DNA of 64,000 bases, from the NCBI GenBank assembly GCA_026874595.1, contig CM049308.1, positions 11,807,501-11,871,500 of the forward strand. The letters are read 5' to 3'. The notes beneath the pieces were generated by a model. It saw only the letters and a program-made list of their open reading frames with translations, was not told where the DNA came from and did not search any database. The translations under genes and the position numbers were made by a program. The stretch is from Sipunculus nudus (Eukaryota > Annelida > Sipuncula > Golfingiida > Sipunculidae). Positions 48,934 to 60,200 of this stretch are shown here, in pieces; within the stretch, counting starts at the first letter, position 1; each line of letters begins with the position of its first letter.

Positions 48934-48999
48934 ACACGTCCGATCCTCAAAGGTCACGTGACGCCGTTCTTCTAACTGGATGTGTCGGAACGACACGAA

Positions 49000-51048
49000 T
49001 GCCCCCGCCTGGGGCAAATTAGAAACATTTGTTAAATTTTGTAAAATTTTTTAAGTTCAGGAAGTGTTGTATGGTCAAAAGTCGGTCAACAAGGGCAAAA
49101 TGCAATATAATATATTACCTTTAAAAGTAGGTCAAGATCACCCATCTTTGAACTTGACCAAGATTTTGTAAATATAATGCAATAGCACTGAAGAAATGAA
49201 GTTCCTGTGTTGAATACCTTTGGAGATATCCTGCACAAAGGGCCAAAATTGAAAAAATCCGATAAAATTTCATTAAAAAATCAGAAATTGCAGGTGGCGC
49301 CACCAAAATTGTGCAGCACATACAGACCATCAGTCCCAATGATCATAGTAAGTTTTGTGAAAATCCACACAATGGTTCCTGAGATATAAACTTCTGAGTG
49401 TTTTTCTATAATCAGCTCTAAAATGTAGAAAAATGGGTCAAGGTCACCCATCTTCGAACTTGACCGAGATTTTATCGATATACATCTTCACTGATGAAAT
49501 AAAATTCCAACGGGGAATCCTTTTAGAGATATCCCGCCCACAAGGTAAAAGTTAACAGACGCGGAACGCACGGACGGACGGACGGACAGACACCGGACAG
49601 ACAGATGGACAGACGGACAGCTTGGGTGACGACAATAGCCCATCAGCCTATGAGCTGAGGGATAAAAACAGCTGTACATGTGTATTCAGGGGCGGATCCA
49701 GGATTTAGGAAAAGGGGGGGTCCAACCCAGGAGGACAAATGAAAACCCTAAAAATAGGTCCTCAGGTCTGAAAAAGGGGGGGTCCAGGCGGCAAAAGTTT
49801 GTCTGAAGCCCTTAAAAAAACGTTGTTTCTGATGAAAAAGGGGGGGGTCCGGACCCCCTGGACCCCCCCCCCCTGGATCCGCTTCTGGTATTTGTCATGA
49901 AAATTTCTATTTTTCATGAATTTTTCTAAGTTTAGGAGCCGTAAAACGGTCAAAAGAAGGTCAACCGGGACGAAACGCGAACTCGATCTGTAACTGGTCA
50001 TTATCTGCCCATACACCAAAAATCAGGCCAATATCTGCAGGCATTGCAAAAAAAGGTCAGTACATGTGTATTTGTCATGAAAATTTCTATTTTTCATGAA
50101 ATTTTCTAAGTTTAGGAGACGTAAAACGGTGAAAAGTAGGTCAACCGGGACGAAACGCGAACTCGATCTGTAACTGGTCATTATCTGCCCACACACAAAA
50201 AATCAGGCCAATATCTGCAGGCATTGCGAAAAAAAGTCCGTACATGTGTATTTGTCATGAAAATTTCTATTTTTCATGAAATTTTCTAAGTTTGGGAGCC
50301 GTAAAACAGTCAAAAGTAAGTCAACTGGGACGAAACGCAAACTTGATCTGTAACTGTTCATTATCTGCCCACACACCAAAAATCAGGCCAATATCTGCAG
50401 GCCTTGCGAAAAAAAAGTCCGTACATGTGTATTTGTCATGAAAATTTCTATTTTTTCATGAAATTTTCTAAGTTTAGGAGCCGTAAAACTGTCAAAAGTA
50501 AGTCAACCGGGACGAAACACGAACTCGATCTGTAACTGGTCATTATCTGCCCACACACCAAAAATCAGGCCAATACCTGCAGGCATTGCGAAAAAAAAAA
50601 GTCCGTACATGTGTATTTGTCATGAAAATTTCTATTTTTCATGAAATTTTCTAAGTTTAGGAGCCGTTAAACTGTCAAAAGTAGGTCAACCGGGACGAAA
50701 CGCAAACTTGATCTGTAACTGGTCATTATCTGCCCACACACCAAAAATCAGGCCAATACCTGCAGGCATTGCGAAAAAAAAAGTCCGTACATGTGTATTT
50801 GTCATGAAAATTTCTATTTTTCATGAAATTTTCTAAGTTTAGGAGCCGTAAAACTGTCAAAAGAAGGTCAACCGGGACGAAACGCGAACTCGATCTGTAA
50901 CTGGTCATTATCTGCCCACACACCAAAAATCAGGTCAATATCTGCAGGCATTGCGAAAAAAAGTCCGTACAACTGTTTGATTTCGGAATGACGGAATGAC
51001 GGACATGGGTAAAACTATATGCCCCGGCCACTTTGTGGCGGGGGCATA
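49000..51048 (+). mobile_element. Pearl-like element E with ~181-bp satellite array
   Basis: The start TGCCCCCGCCTGGGGCA is palindromic. It carries a GGTGGCGCCACC motif (about 49291) and a GGACGGACGGACAGACA tract (about 49570-49620). An array follows whose units start with 'tacatgtgtatttgtcatg' at 50061, 50241, 50422, 50605 and 50788, with a partial first unit split by a MITE. The 3' end is a 31-nt hairpin (51018-51048; TATGCCCCGGCCAC / GTGGCGGGGGCATA, loop TTT) followed by A. Same architecture as A-D but different sequence. It may be two fused elements, since a microsatellite tract also lies mid-element. Confidence 0.7.
49687..49887. mobile_element. 201-bp G-rich MITE inserted in the satellite array of element E
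   Basis: Ends CAGGGGCGGATCCAG and the complement of CAGAAGCGGATCCAG, flanked by GTATT on both sides (49682-49686, 49888-49892). The uninterrupted satellite units contain a single GTATT at this place, which proves the boundaries. A truncated reverse copy is at 34798-34930. Confidence 0.85.
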
Positions 51049-52554
51049 AAAAAAAGCTTTGATTTATTATCCTCAACATTAGACAACCTTTTAAATAGGC
51101 ATACCATCTGCAATCAAGTTTGAATGATTTCACAACATTTCTTTATTTTCTTATTGTATTGTTTGGATACTGGCTTATGTTTTACGGATATTTGACTCCA
51201 CGGTCATACGTTCAAAGTTTTCTCAATTCGGCCTTACCTACGGAGACTTTGGTTGTTGGGGTCACCAGAGGTCTTTTCATATTCAATAAAATGATTCTAA
51301 TAACATTCATGCTCGATACAATCAATAGTTTTAATAATAATGTCAAACATTTGACATATTTACAAGTTCTCGCAGGCAAGGCAGATCTGCTCCTTATATC
51401 TTATGTGCATTGGTTTTTCAGAATTTATGGTTAACTTTTGGACTTGATTTAGTTGAGGAAAGATTTACCGTTTCTCGCAAACATCAGAAAAAATACTTGA
51501 GCATAACAGTCCAACCTTCCGGGCAATTTAGACACTGTGAGCCTCATATATAGATCTAATCCTATTATACACCCGGTGATGGGCCTGTGAAAATGGAGAC
51601 ACGGGATTTTATATTAATGAATGTAAACATGCAAAGATAATGAAAGGCAGCTGGGGTAAGAACATTTTATTAACTATATAAAACAGTATGTAGACGACCG
51701 ACCTATTTGCGAGTCCGATATCTAGTTTGCGACTGTTTCTTCGTATCGTTTTAACACAAAAATGTTTGAAGAATATTTTGTTAATGTGGTTGAAAATGTT
51801 GTATCTTTAACATGAGCATTGTCCTTTGACCAGGAAGGCGAGTAGAAAATTCAAAACCAAAGCAAGATCAACTGATTGAACTCCAGCTTCCCAAAACAAA
51901 AATACTTACATCGATTTTAAAGAACCGATAATTTGTAGCAAAGCAGAAAACCTGAAATTGCTGAAAAAGCATTTATGCCAGTTTTTCATCATGCTCAGTT
52001 ATGGGTACAGAATATGATGGGCTTTTAGGCTTTTTTTAGGATTAACAAAGTTAAAGTTACGCCTCTTTGGGTCGCTGGTTTGGGGTTCACAGTTACGTAC
52101 ATCTGATCTCCAATTACTGCTCACAGACGCCAAGCTTCCCTGATGAATCATGTAAGAGTCCATGACTCTGAGATTTTAAAATCGGTAAGCACGTCTTCAT
52201 GTCTGTAAATTTCCTCTTGAGTATGATTAAAATAGCTTTAATGTATACGATAACTCTTATAACATGAGCTTCACATCAATTTAAGGCTAGTTGGATTATC
52301 CTTCTAACCTTTTATAAAATATTATTGTCAATGCTACATACCTTAACATGGACTTTTCATTTCCAATTGTGAGAGTCCTTACTGTGAGTCACCATGACGT
52401 GTTCATAAGGGAGAAATGCTTGATTATATGATGCAAAGGTTTTACACAAGAAATGTTACAGTCCTGTTTGACTATACAGTTACTTATACTTTATACGTTT
52501 GCTTTCTTAATTAGTTTAAAATGCCCAGTGTACATGTCTGATAAACTTATAGAT
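51049..52554. other. Unassigned sequence
   Basis: No gene or element recognised. A 104-residue hydrophobic plus-strand frame (51120-51434) has no splice context or family resemblance I can name. Confidence 0.35.
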
Positions 52555-53040
52555 TTATGATCCCGTCGCAACGTCCGCCCGTCCGAATTGGCTTGTGGAC
52601 CGATTTTAAGCAAAGCCGTTTGACCAAAACCTTTCATCTTTCAAATATTGACCCCCCCCCCCCCCCTAAAGATGAAGAACCTTATAGATTTTGAGGTCAT
52701 GGGGTCAAAGAACAAGGCCACAGGACCTACTTCTTGAAAAAAAATTGTGGACCCTTATTAAGCAAAACCGTTTGACCAAAACCTTTCATCTTCTACGTAT
52801 GGCTCACCGAACCACCAATTAAGAACCCTATTGATTTTGAGGTAATGGGGTCAAAGGTCAAGGCCACATGACCCACTTTTTGGAAAGCCTGTGGACCGAT
52901 TTTTAACTAAACCGTTCGACCAAAACCTTTCATCTTTCAAATATGCTTCGCCCATCTACCGATGAAGTTCCCTATTGATTTTGAGATCATGGGGTCATAG
53001 TCAAGGCAACAGGACCCACTTCTTGAAAAATAGGTGGCCA
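52555..53040 (+). repeat. Three ~150-bp degenerate tandem units, pearl-like fragment
   Basis: 'gaccaaaacctttcatctt' recurs at about 52621, 52771 and 52919, each followed by 'gattttgag' and a 'ggggtca' block, preceded by GTCCGCCCGTCCG. Likely a truncated satellite-bearing element. A C homopolymer interrupts the first unit near 52652. Confidence 0.6.
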
Positions 53041-53549
53041 GCTGGCTAAGCGCTTGACTTCTACCGTGACCGAATTTTCAAGGTTTTCAGTTACTTGGTT
53101 TACAAGATGTGCGGTTATTGCAGAAAACTGGTTGTTTATCTCAAAAGGATGACGTCGCGATGTGAATATCCCACATTTAATTCACTTTTCATCGTCTGCA
53201 TTTCTGCGTCGTAGGGCTACAAAGCTAGCACTCTACACGTTTCAGCTCGGAATCTACATTAAGACTTACATGCCCGGATCTCGGGCATATATTTCCTTCG
53301 GAGTAAGACTATCTATTTATAGTGAAGAACTCACTCTCAACTACTCTTCCGGTGTATATGGTTTGCAAGGGATGACAAAACTGCATGCAGACAACATTGT
53401 GAGCAGAAATACTTACAACAAATTTGCCTATAGATTTGTCGTGTGAAAGAAGTTACCCATATACGTAATAATCTGCATGGCGCTTGGTTTTGTTGTTAGA
53501 ATAATTGACTTCTCTGGGGTCACCTTATCATGCATCATATGGCTTTAGT

Positions 53550-54850
53550 GTTTCCGGATAGAGTTCTCTCTTATCATCTTGTTTGAGAGATAGACTTCTC
53601 TTGAATCATCCATTTGTAGACTTAACGTTTCTTGCTGGCGTTTGTGAGTGCTCGAATAACGGAACAACACCGTATATAGTCCAAACAAAGAACTTTTATT
53701 CCCGTCCGTAAAGGCCGGCATACACGTTGCGACCCGATTCAACTCAACTGGGCCCGACTAAACAGGTTTCCTCAAGTTTTCTACAGTTTCTTCCAGTTTT
53801 TGACCCTGCAGACTGACGAAAACTGGGGTGCATACACATAACGACCCGACTCAACTCAACTGGATCGACGGCAGAGGCGGTACATTCAAATCAACAAAAA
53901 TGGTGATAAGCTTGTGACATATGAAAGCAAATTCATTAATACATGTCATATTATTAATCAGTATACATGTATGTATCTGTATGTCGCCCTTTCAATTCTT
54001 CTCATCGCATAGTTTGATAAATTTTAGTCTAGAAAATAGTATTCGATGTCCTGTGATATACACTATATATTCTACATCCGTGAACATGAAGCATATTGAT
54101 ATTATGCTGACTTTGTACTGGTGACATTGGTTATACAGATCGATATTCATATATAATGCGCGCATAGTGCTCATGTAATGTATTGCTGTCTTTCTCTGCA
54201 CCATACGATTTTGGCCTAGAAGATCACATGACCGAGGTACTCATGTGATCAGAGACGTAGATGTGATTGGTTGCTGACTGTACTTCTGAACGACGCGACT
54301 CAACTGGACACGATTTTTTCTGACACTGCCAGAAACCAAAAACTGACGCCGACTGGTGACGACTCTGGTTGAGTCGGGTCGTTTTCGCACATACACATTG
54401 CGACGCGACTCAACTCAACTAAACAGTTTTTGACCTGTTGAGTTGAGTCGGGTCGCAACGTGTATGCCGGCCTTAACACACACGTATAGAACACACAATC
54501 TGAGAGTGACCTCTGACCTTTAGGTCAATGGTGTCAAAGAATATCGTATCTCGCATAAGGTGTTACGGAATATTCTTTACCATGCTTAAAACACACATTC
54601 TAAATAGAATACTGTACATTACATAGACATAAAGAGTTTTCTTGATATATTTTACCTGAGATATAAGGTGCTCTTGAATGATTTGTCGGTGGGAAAGAGT
54701 TCTCTTGATTCATTAATTGGTGGAACAGAGTACTCATGATATATTTTGTATGAAGCATAGAGATCTATTATTCATGCTGTCAGAAAGATCAAGTTCTCTT
54801 GGTTCATCCTGTTGGAGAGAAAGTGTTCTCATGGATCATAGTGATTAACC
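53550..54850. repeat. Degenerate ~55-bp array split by a Harbinger-type MITE
   Basis: Loose units of the type 'gagagttctcttgattcat' occur at 53560-53660 and again at 54640-54850. They are separated by the MITE at 53712-54473. Strong divergence between units implies age. A similar array lies at 60420-61150. Confidence 0.5.
53712..54473. mobile_element. 762-bp PIF/Harbinger-type MITE with TAA target duplication
   Basis: The inverted ends of about 40 bp begin AGGCCGGCATACACGTTGCG at both sides. TAA flanks both ends (53709-53711, 54474-54476). A 3-bp TWA duplication and GC-rich TIRs fit Harbinger elements. The subterminal motif CGACTCAACTCAACT is repeated several times inside both arms. No transposase. 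Confidence 0.82.
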
Positions 54851-55828
54851 GTAGACATTTATTTTACATAAGTAAGTATACGTCAGTCACGAAACAAGTC
54901 ATACGGTTAAATGCACTGAAATGACCATCCATATTATTGCATGGATATCATGGTAAACAGCCGGTTATCTTACCATTAGGCTACTTGCGATGAATCAATA
55001 CATGTAAACTTGAAAATCGAAGTGTGAAACAATCTCTGTAATAACTAGTCATTTCTGGGTCATGTATACAATCCAGTAAACCGTGCGAGACATATTTGTA
55101 TTCATGAGGTCAGAAATTGCAGGGGGGACGGGGGTGGGGGGTGTTGCAAACATTGAGGATTGTCAAACATTCGACAGACGACATCCTGGTCGAGCGTTGC
55201 ATTGCGGTTGTCGTTATTGCTGAGCTTGGTCCTCTGACATCGGGTAGACTCTCATGTCAGAGGGGCAAGGTTGCGTTAAGCTCTTATATTATACCTGGTT
55301 TTTCTGTCATCCTACTGCTACATTGTGTTTTAAAACAAAACTAAAACTCAGGTATTATTCAAGAATGTGTTGTGACCCATTCATTTTGTGATTTTGATCA
55401 CAGGTCAGCCGTTTGTCTCCAGTTTCGTTCTACTTTGAATGTGCAAAGATCTCAATTAGATGTTGAAATTCGCCCCCTCGGACAGGGAATTTTTTTTCTA
55501 CGCCTCATTTTCGACAGTCTCAGGGTAAACCTCTATATGCATAAAAAGATCCTATGGGAGGTTCTTAGCGAAAACAACTTACTTTTTTTTTCAGAGGTAG
55601 AGTAGATACAACTAGGATGATGGGAAGTGTTTCCGAAAACGTCTTAAAAAATAAGCAAACTCTGTCCATGAGATTTTGTGAAAAGTTATTAACAAGCACC
55701 AAAAGCAAGTGAACAAGCAAAGTAGGTATAAGAAACTACATAAAATACAAATCTTTATTAAGACCTTGCCAAAATAAATTATAAGGATTTGTTTACGGTA
55801 TTGGAAAAGAGAAGTCGTAGTTGCTGAA
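54851..55828. other. Unassigned sequence
   Basis: No exon or element established. A short G-rich tract lies near 55120-55140. Confidence 0.35.
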
Positions 55829-55871
55829 CAGTGGCGTCAATTTTTCTCCAAGGGCGGGGGGGGGATGAGTT

Positions 55872-55926
<55 letters not shown>

Positions 55927-56300
55927 TTTCAGCGTCTCTGAGTGACATATTCAACTATATATATATAAATATATATATATATACGTTATATATATAATTG
56001 TTATATATATATAATATATATATTTATATATATACATAAACTCAATCATATTTCAGATAATTATAAAATTTTAGAAAATAAGTATATTCGTGAATCTAAG
56101 CAAGGTTTATATATCACATTTTTTAGTAAATGGATCCAATTATTAATTTATTAATATTAATTAATATTAATTTATTTCATTTGCAATATTATTTTATTAT
56201 TATCTGAAAAGTGGGGCGGATGATAACATTGACCATCCCCCCCTTGCCAAAAAGTGGGGGGTATATATACCCCCTATCCCCCCCTATATTGACGCCCCTG
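55829..56300. mobile_element. 472-bp hAT-type MITE with perfect 8-bp target duplication
   Basis: Ends CAGTGGCGTCAAT and the complement of CAGGGGCGTCAAT, flanked by TTGCTGAA at 55821-55828 and 56301-56308. The interior is an AT microsatellite (about 55873-55921) and AT-rich palindromic sequence between G-rich and C-rich subterminal tracts. No coding capacity. Confidence 0.9.
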
Positions 56301-56328
56301 TTGCTGAACAAACACACAGCTCGGAAAA

Positions 56329-56620
56329 GTTACTTCTTTGTCACGTGATTAAAATCTCGGCTACTATTATATAACGTCATCAACCGAGAGAGTGTATCGA
56401 TCCATATAACTATTATTTGCACGTTGGAGTATGCAGTGGCCAAGAAATCTTTGGACCTTAATTTACAGTCCTTTTTAACTGTACTACATATGGTCTGCTT
56501 AGCACACTCCCTGGGAAGAGGCCTTGCAGAACAACCACTCTGACATTTTAGATTGGTATGTAAAAATCCCCGGATTCTGTATAGGTTTCATTTGATTTTG
56601 TAAATTTATTGTCAGCTACT
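56329..56620 (+). promoter_or_regulatory. Candidate duplicated promoter/first exon, copy 1
   Basis: Colinear with 58692-58990 through short blocks in the same order: CACGTG, 'ctactattat', TCAACCGAGAG, AA(T/C)CTTTGGACCTTA, GGTATGTAAA and 'attcatttga'-like sequence. The shared GGTATGTAAA would be a good splice donor. Orientation fits the 5' UTR intron of the downstream SDR gene (acceptor at 62369-62370). Function is inferred. Confidence 0.4.
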
Positions 56621-56670
56621 CTTTATGTGTATTTACATTTGCAGTACTGTCTAGTAATATGTTAAGTCGT

Positions 56671-56732
<62 letters not shown>

Positions 56733-58540
56733 TATATCTGCTAAAAAGAATATCATCTGATTACATATATATGGTCAGTAAACATTGCATACGGGCCTGA
56801 CATGTTCACACATTATGCTGGGCAAGTTATTGTCAGCTGAGGTTAGACAGTGCTGCTGCAGTACTTCTGATGTTTGAGTACTTCAGAGGTAGGCAGTCTG
56901 CTTGTCCTAACCTCTGATATGAGTTATTTAGTGATGCCACAGAGAGTGAATGAGGCCCTGTTTGTACAAACCAAGCAGTATCTTTTAGTCTAAGTTGGCT
57001 TGAACTATGGCTTGAACTTTGAAAATCTAATGTTTATCTTGTGTAATAAACATCTCAAGATAAATTAAATTGGACTAATCTAAAGAGATTTAAAAAATTG
57101 GTGGTAGACACGAAATCCACATTATATGTTCTATAATAAAAGGGATACAGAAATACACACATATTTCTTGGTTATATTGTATTGAACAGGAACTGATCGT
57201 ATTTAATTACACTAATTTACACCAAATATTTCTTTAATATTTTTTTGTGTTTCAGGATTATTCAAACCGAACTCTTTTTCCTTTTAAACTGTGCTTAACA
57301 TGAAGTTGTTTATTTAATTAAGTATTTGTTTATTTAATCTTCTGTTGAACATTGTGTGTAATGTATAATTAAATGTAAAAGATATTCTTTGACTATGGGG
57401 AATATGAACAACATAACTGGTTTTATATTCTCCTGATCATGAACTAACTGGAAATAATGCTGAACTTAGGCAAATTGTGCGCATTAATTGCGAGAGAAAC
57501 CCCATTTTTTTTAAATCTAGGACAAAAATTGCAAGAATTACAATTTAAATATACGAACACGTGATTTTAATTGGATAGAAATAATTATTGTACAAACAAT
57601 TGAACGGAACTACTGTATATTTCCCCAAATTGAAGAAACCCCTGACACCTAAAATGTGTCGGCTTTTATCTCTTGTGACTTTCCTTAAGAAAGACATTCT
57701 CGCTTTTCCAGTCTATACCATTGTTTCGTTAAGGCATCTGACTGCATATGGGATAAAGCCCATGGCAGTGGTAATGGTAACAGGTAACGCATCTCACGTG
57801 ATGTATCACTGGGTACTATATATAGGAAAATATACGTTTACTGTATAACGCACATAGCCTACTTTATCCATATTTATTGGGTACACGCGATTCAAGTCAG
57901 GCAGAAACTTACAGCAACAGCTCAGGGATTCTGATTTCCCAGTTAGCATGTGCGTCTATATTTCCATAATATGTATTTTATACAGTATAAACGTAATTTC
58001 ATTTTTACAAAATAAGTAAGCCTTCACATTGGCTCATTGTTCATTATATTCTCCTATCTCACATTTCCTGTGCATAAGCCTATTTAAATCTTATTTGGAT
58101 TAACTGCAATGGTATTATATATATATATATATATATATGCACCAACTGTTGTTCCTTCAAGCATTGGGAAGAGGGGAACATGGCACAGGTGTTGGCATTA
58201 CTGATATGCTGAGTCACCGTTCTTCATTTGAGGGTGTTTTTTTTCAAGGGCAGTATGTAAATTTCCCCTGAATCAGGTAGAAGGGTCGTATCGGTTGAAT
58301 CTGACTGACTGCACAAGTCTGCTCACAAACTGACTTTATTTAACAGATCATTCTTAAATATTCTGAGTCATAAATGATGACATACGTGTTTCATATCTGA
58401 GCATTCGGCGGCCGGGATTATATGAAACAACAACATTCTTTCAGCACATATTGTCTACTATGTATTTTCCAATGAAAATAATTTCTACTACAATTTGCTT
58501 AAACAGTATAGGGAACAATGTACATAAATAAATCAATATA

Positions 58541-58590
<50 letters not shown>

Positions 58591-58691
58591 TGTGAAAGGT
58601 AGCTCATTTTGGTACGTACGTTGTACTGTGATTTATGCGGTCATAGGGGCTGCATAAATGGCAAAGTTCAAGAGGCTTATCTGTGGAAAAG
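56621..58691. other. Sequence between the duplicated blocks, with AT microsatellites
   Basis: Holds AT repeats at about 56672-56729, 58117-58138 and 58544-58589. No exon recognised. Confidence 0.5.
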
Positions 58692-58990
58692 GGTCATATC
58701 TTGAATGTTGACCACGTGAACAAGACCTGAGCTACTATTATGAACTGTTTTTTGTCAACCGAGAGCCTATCAGCCCAAATAAACCATCAACAAACATTGA
58801 TCTTACGGCTTCGAAACCTTTGGACCTTACTTATACCTGTCCCAGTATAGCTGTAATGCAAATCGTCGTTAATACAGTTACTGAGGGGTCGTGCTGTGTT
58901 TTTGAAGGTGTGGTAAAGGTATGTAAATGCAGATGCGTATTTCCGGGTCCTCTGGACTGATTCATTTTATTGTTAGTGCATGTTTACTAG
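58692..58990 (+). promoter_or_regulatory. Candidate duplicated promoter/first exon, copy 2
   Basis: Second copy of the 56329-56620 block, containing CACGTG, TCAACCGAGAG, AAACCTTTGGACCTTA and the donor-like AAAG|GTATGTAAAT near 58917. Could be an alternative first exon of the SDR gene; no TATA box singled out. Confidence 0.4.
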
Positions 58991-59827
58991 ACCTGTTGGT
59001 CGTTTTCCTTTATTAGAATATGATTTGTATAAAAAAAACTGGTTTGAGCGATATCACTGTATAGATGGGGCTAGAGGTATAGCGTCCCCGGCTAAAATCA
59101 TCTCGTTTAATATCAATCCAAAAGTCGTTTTAAGTTCATATAAATCTACGTTTTTCAGCACCATCTACATCTCAAAAGCTTGTCCTTGTTATAATTCACG
59201 TATAAAATTTAATTTATACTTATCTCAGTACACATAAGAAATTTGGAAATGAATAAGACACATGGGAGTCGATGGTTATTTTGCATGTTATCATGTGTAC
59301 TACTAAAAGCAATACATATATAAAAATATTTAAACATTATTTCTATCAGTCTAAAAGAAGGACTTTGAGCCTGAAATGTTACCTCAAAGAAATGGCATTA
59401 TGTATTGTGAGCAAAAATTTCTAGAGCGTATTTGTCTCGAGCGTTAATGTATATGTTTCATATAAAAGTATATTGGGCCACCGTGTTGTGTGGGAGGATA
59501 TACATTATATGCTGAGTCATTGTGACGCTTGCCGTAAAGCACAGCATTTGGGGGGGGGGGGGGGGTCATCATGTACGTTAATTATTAAGACAGTAATCTT
59601 GATTATACATTTTATGCTGAATCATTGTGGCGATAGCCGTGTACCACAGCCTGGTGGGTCATGAACGTCATGTCAGTCTTGGTTACTTTTACGTTTCCTT
59701 GACTATAGTTTTCCTCATGAAACGAGCTCTTTGTTCATTTTTGTGTAATCAGATCACAAGCGCTTGAACTGCTATTAGTGTAGGTTCCGGTTAAATGTGT
59801 TACTTTTCTGGGTCATTTCCATAAAAC
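58991..59827. other. Unassigned sequence with a ~107-bp imperfect duplication
   Basis: 'atacattatatgctgagtca' near 59499 recurs as 'atacattttatgctgaatca' near 59606, each followed by a CCGT and CACAGC block. A G run lies near 59550-59565. Confidence 0.5.
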
Positions 59828-60200
59828 TATTACTAATCTGACATTTTCCTAGCCTATTTCATACTATACGGTCTGTCTCTTCATTATTTACCTAATATTT
59901 GAGATAGGCAGGCAAGAAGGCCCGTTGTTAGGTCGGGGCATATATAGCAAACATGGACGCGCTTTCTGATTGGTTGATATGTCTACTACTGGAGTCTTCA
60001 CATGGTGAAACCGCTGATGTAACAATGGTTCAGCCAATCATGCATGTACTTCAAATTTAGCCTGAAACCGATGTGTCATGGCTGTTTGGCCTTACAACGG
60101 GGGCTTCTTGCCTGCTTATCTCAAATATTAAGTAAATAATAAAGAGATGGACCATTTAGTGCAAAACAACGCTAGGAATATGTCAGATAAGTAATAAGGA
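59828..60200. mobile_element. Foldback / long inverted-repeat element
   Basis: The outer ~100 bp are inverted copies. The left arm TATTACTAATCTGACAT, CCTAG, TAATATTTGAGATA and GGCAGGCAAGAAGG matches the reverse complement of 60105-60200 in the same order. The loop holds two CAATCA/TGATTGG blocks. It looks like a MITE of about 370 bp; the target duplication was not resolved. Confidence 0.7.

Noticed and set aside
50061-50990. Regular ~181-bp repeats that could suggest a CRISPR array
   Set aside because: Whole units are near identical with no unique spacers, and the context is an animal transposon; it is a satellite array.
51120-51434. 104-codon hydrophobic open frame
   Set aside because: Could not be matched to any membrane protein family or exon structure.
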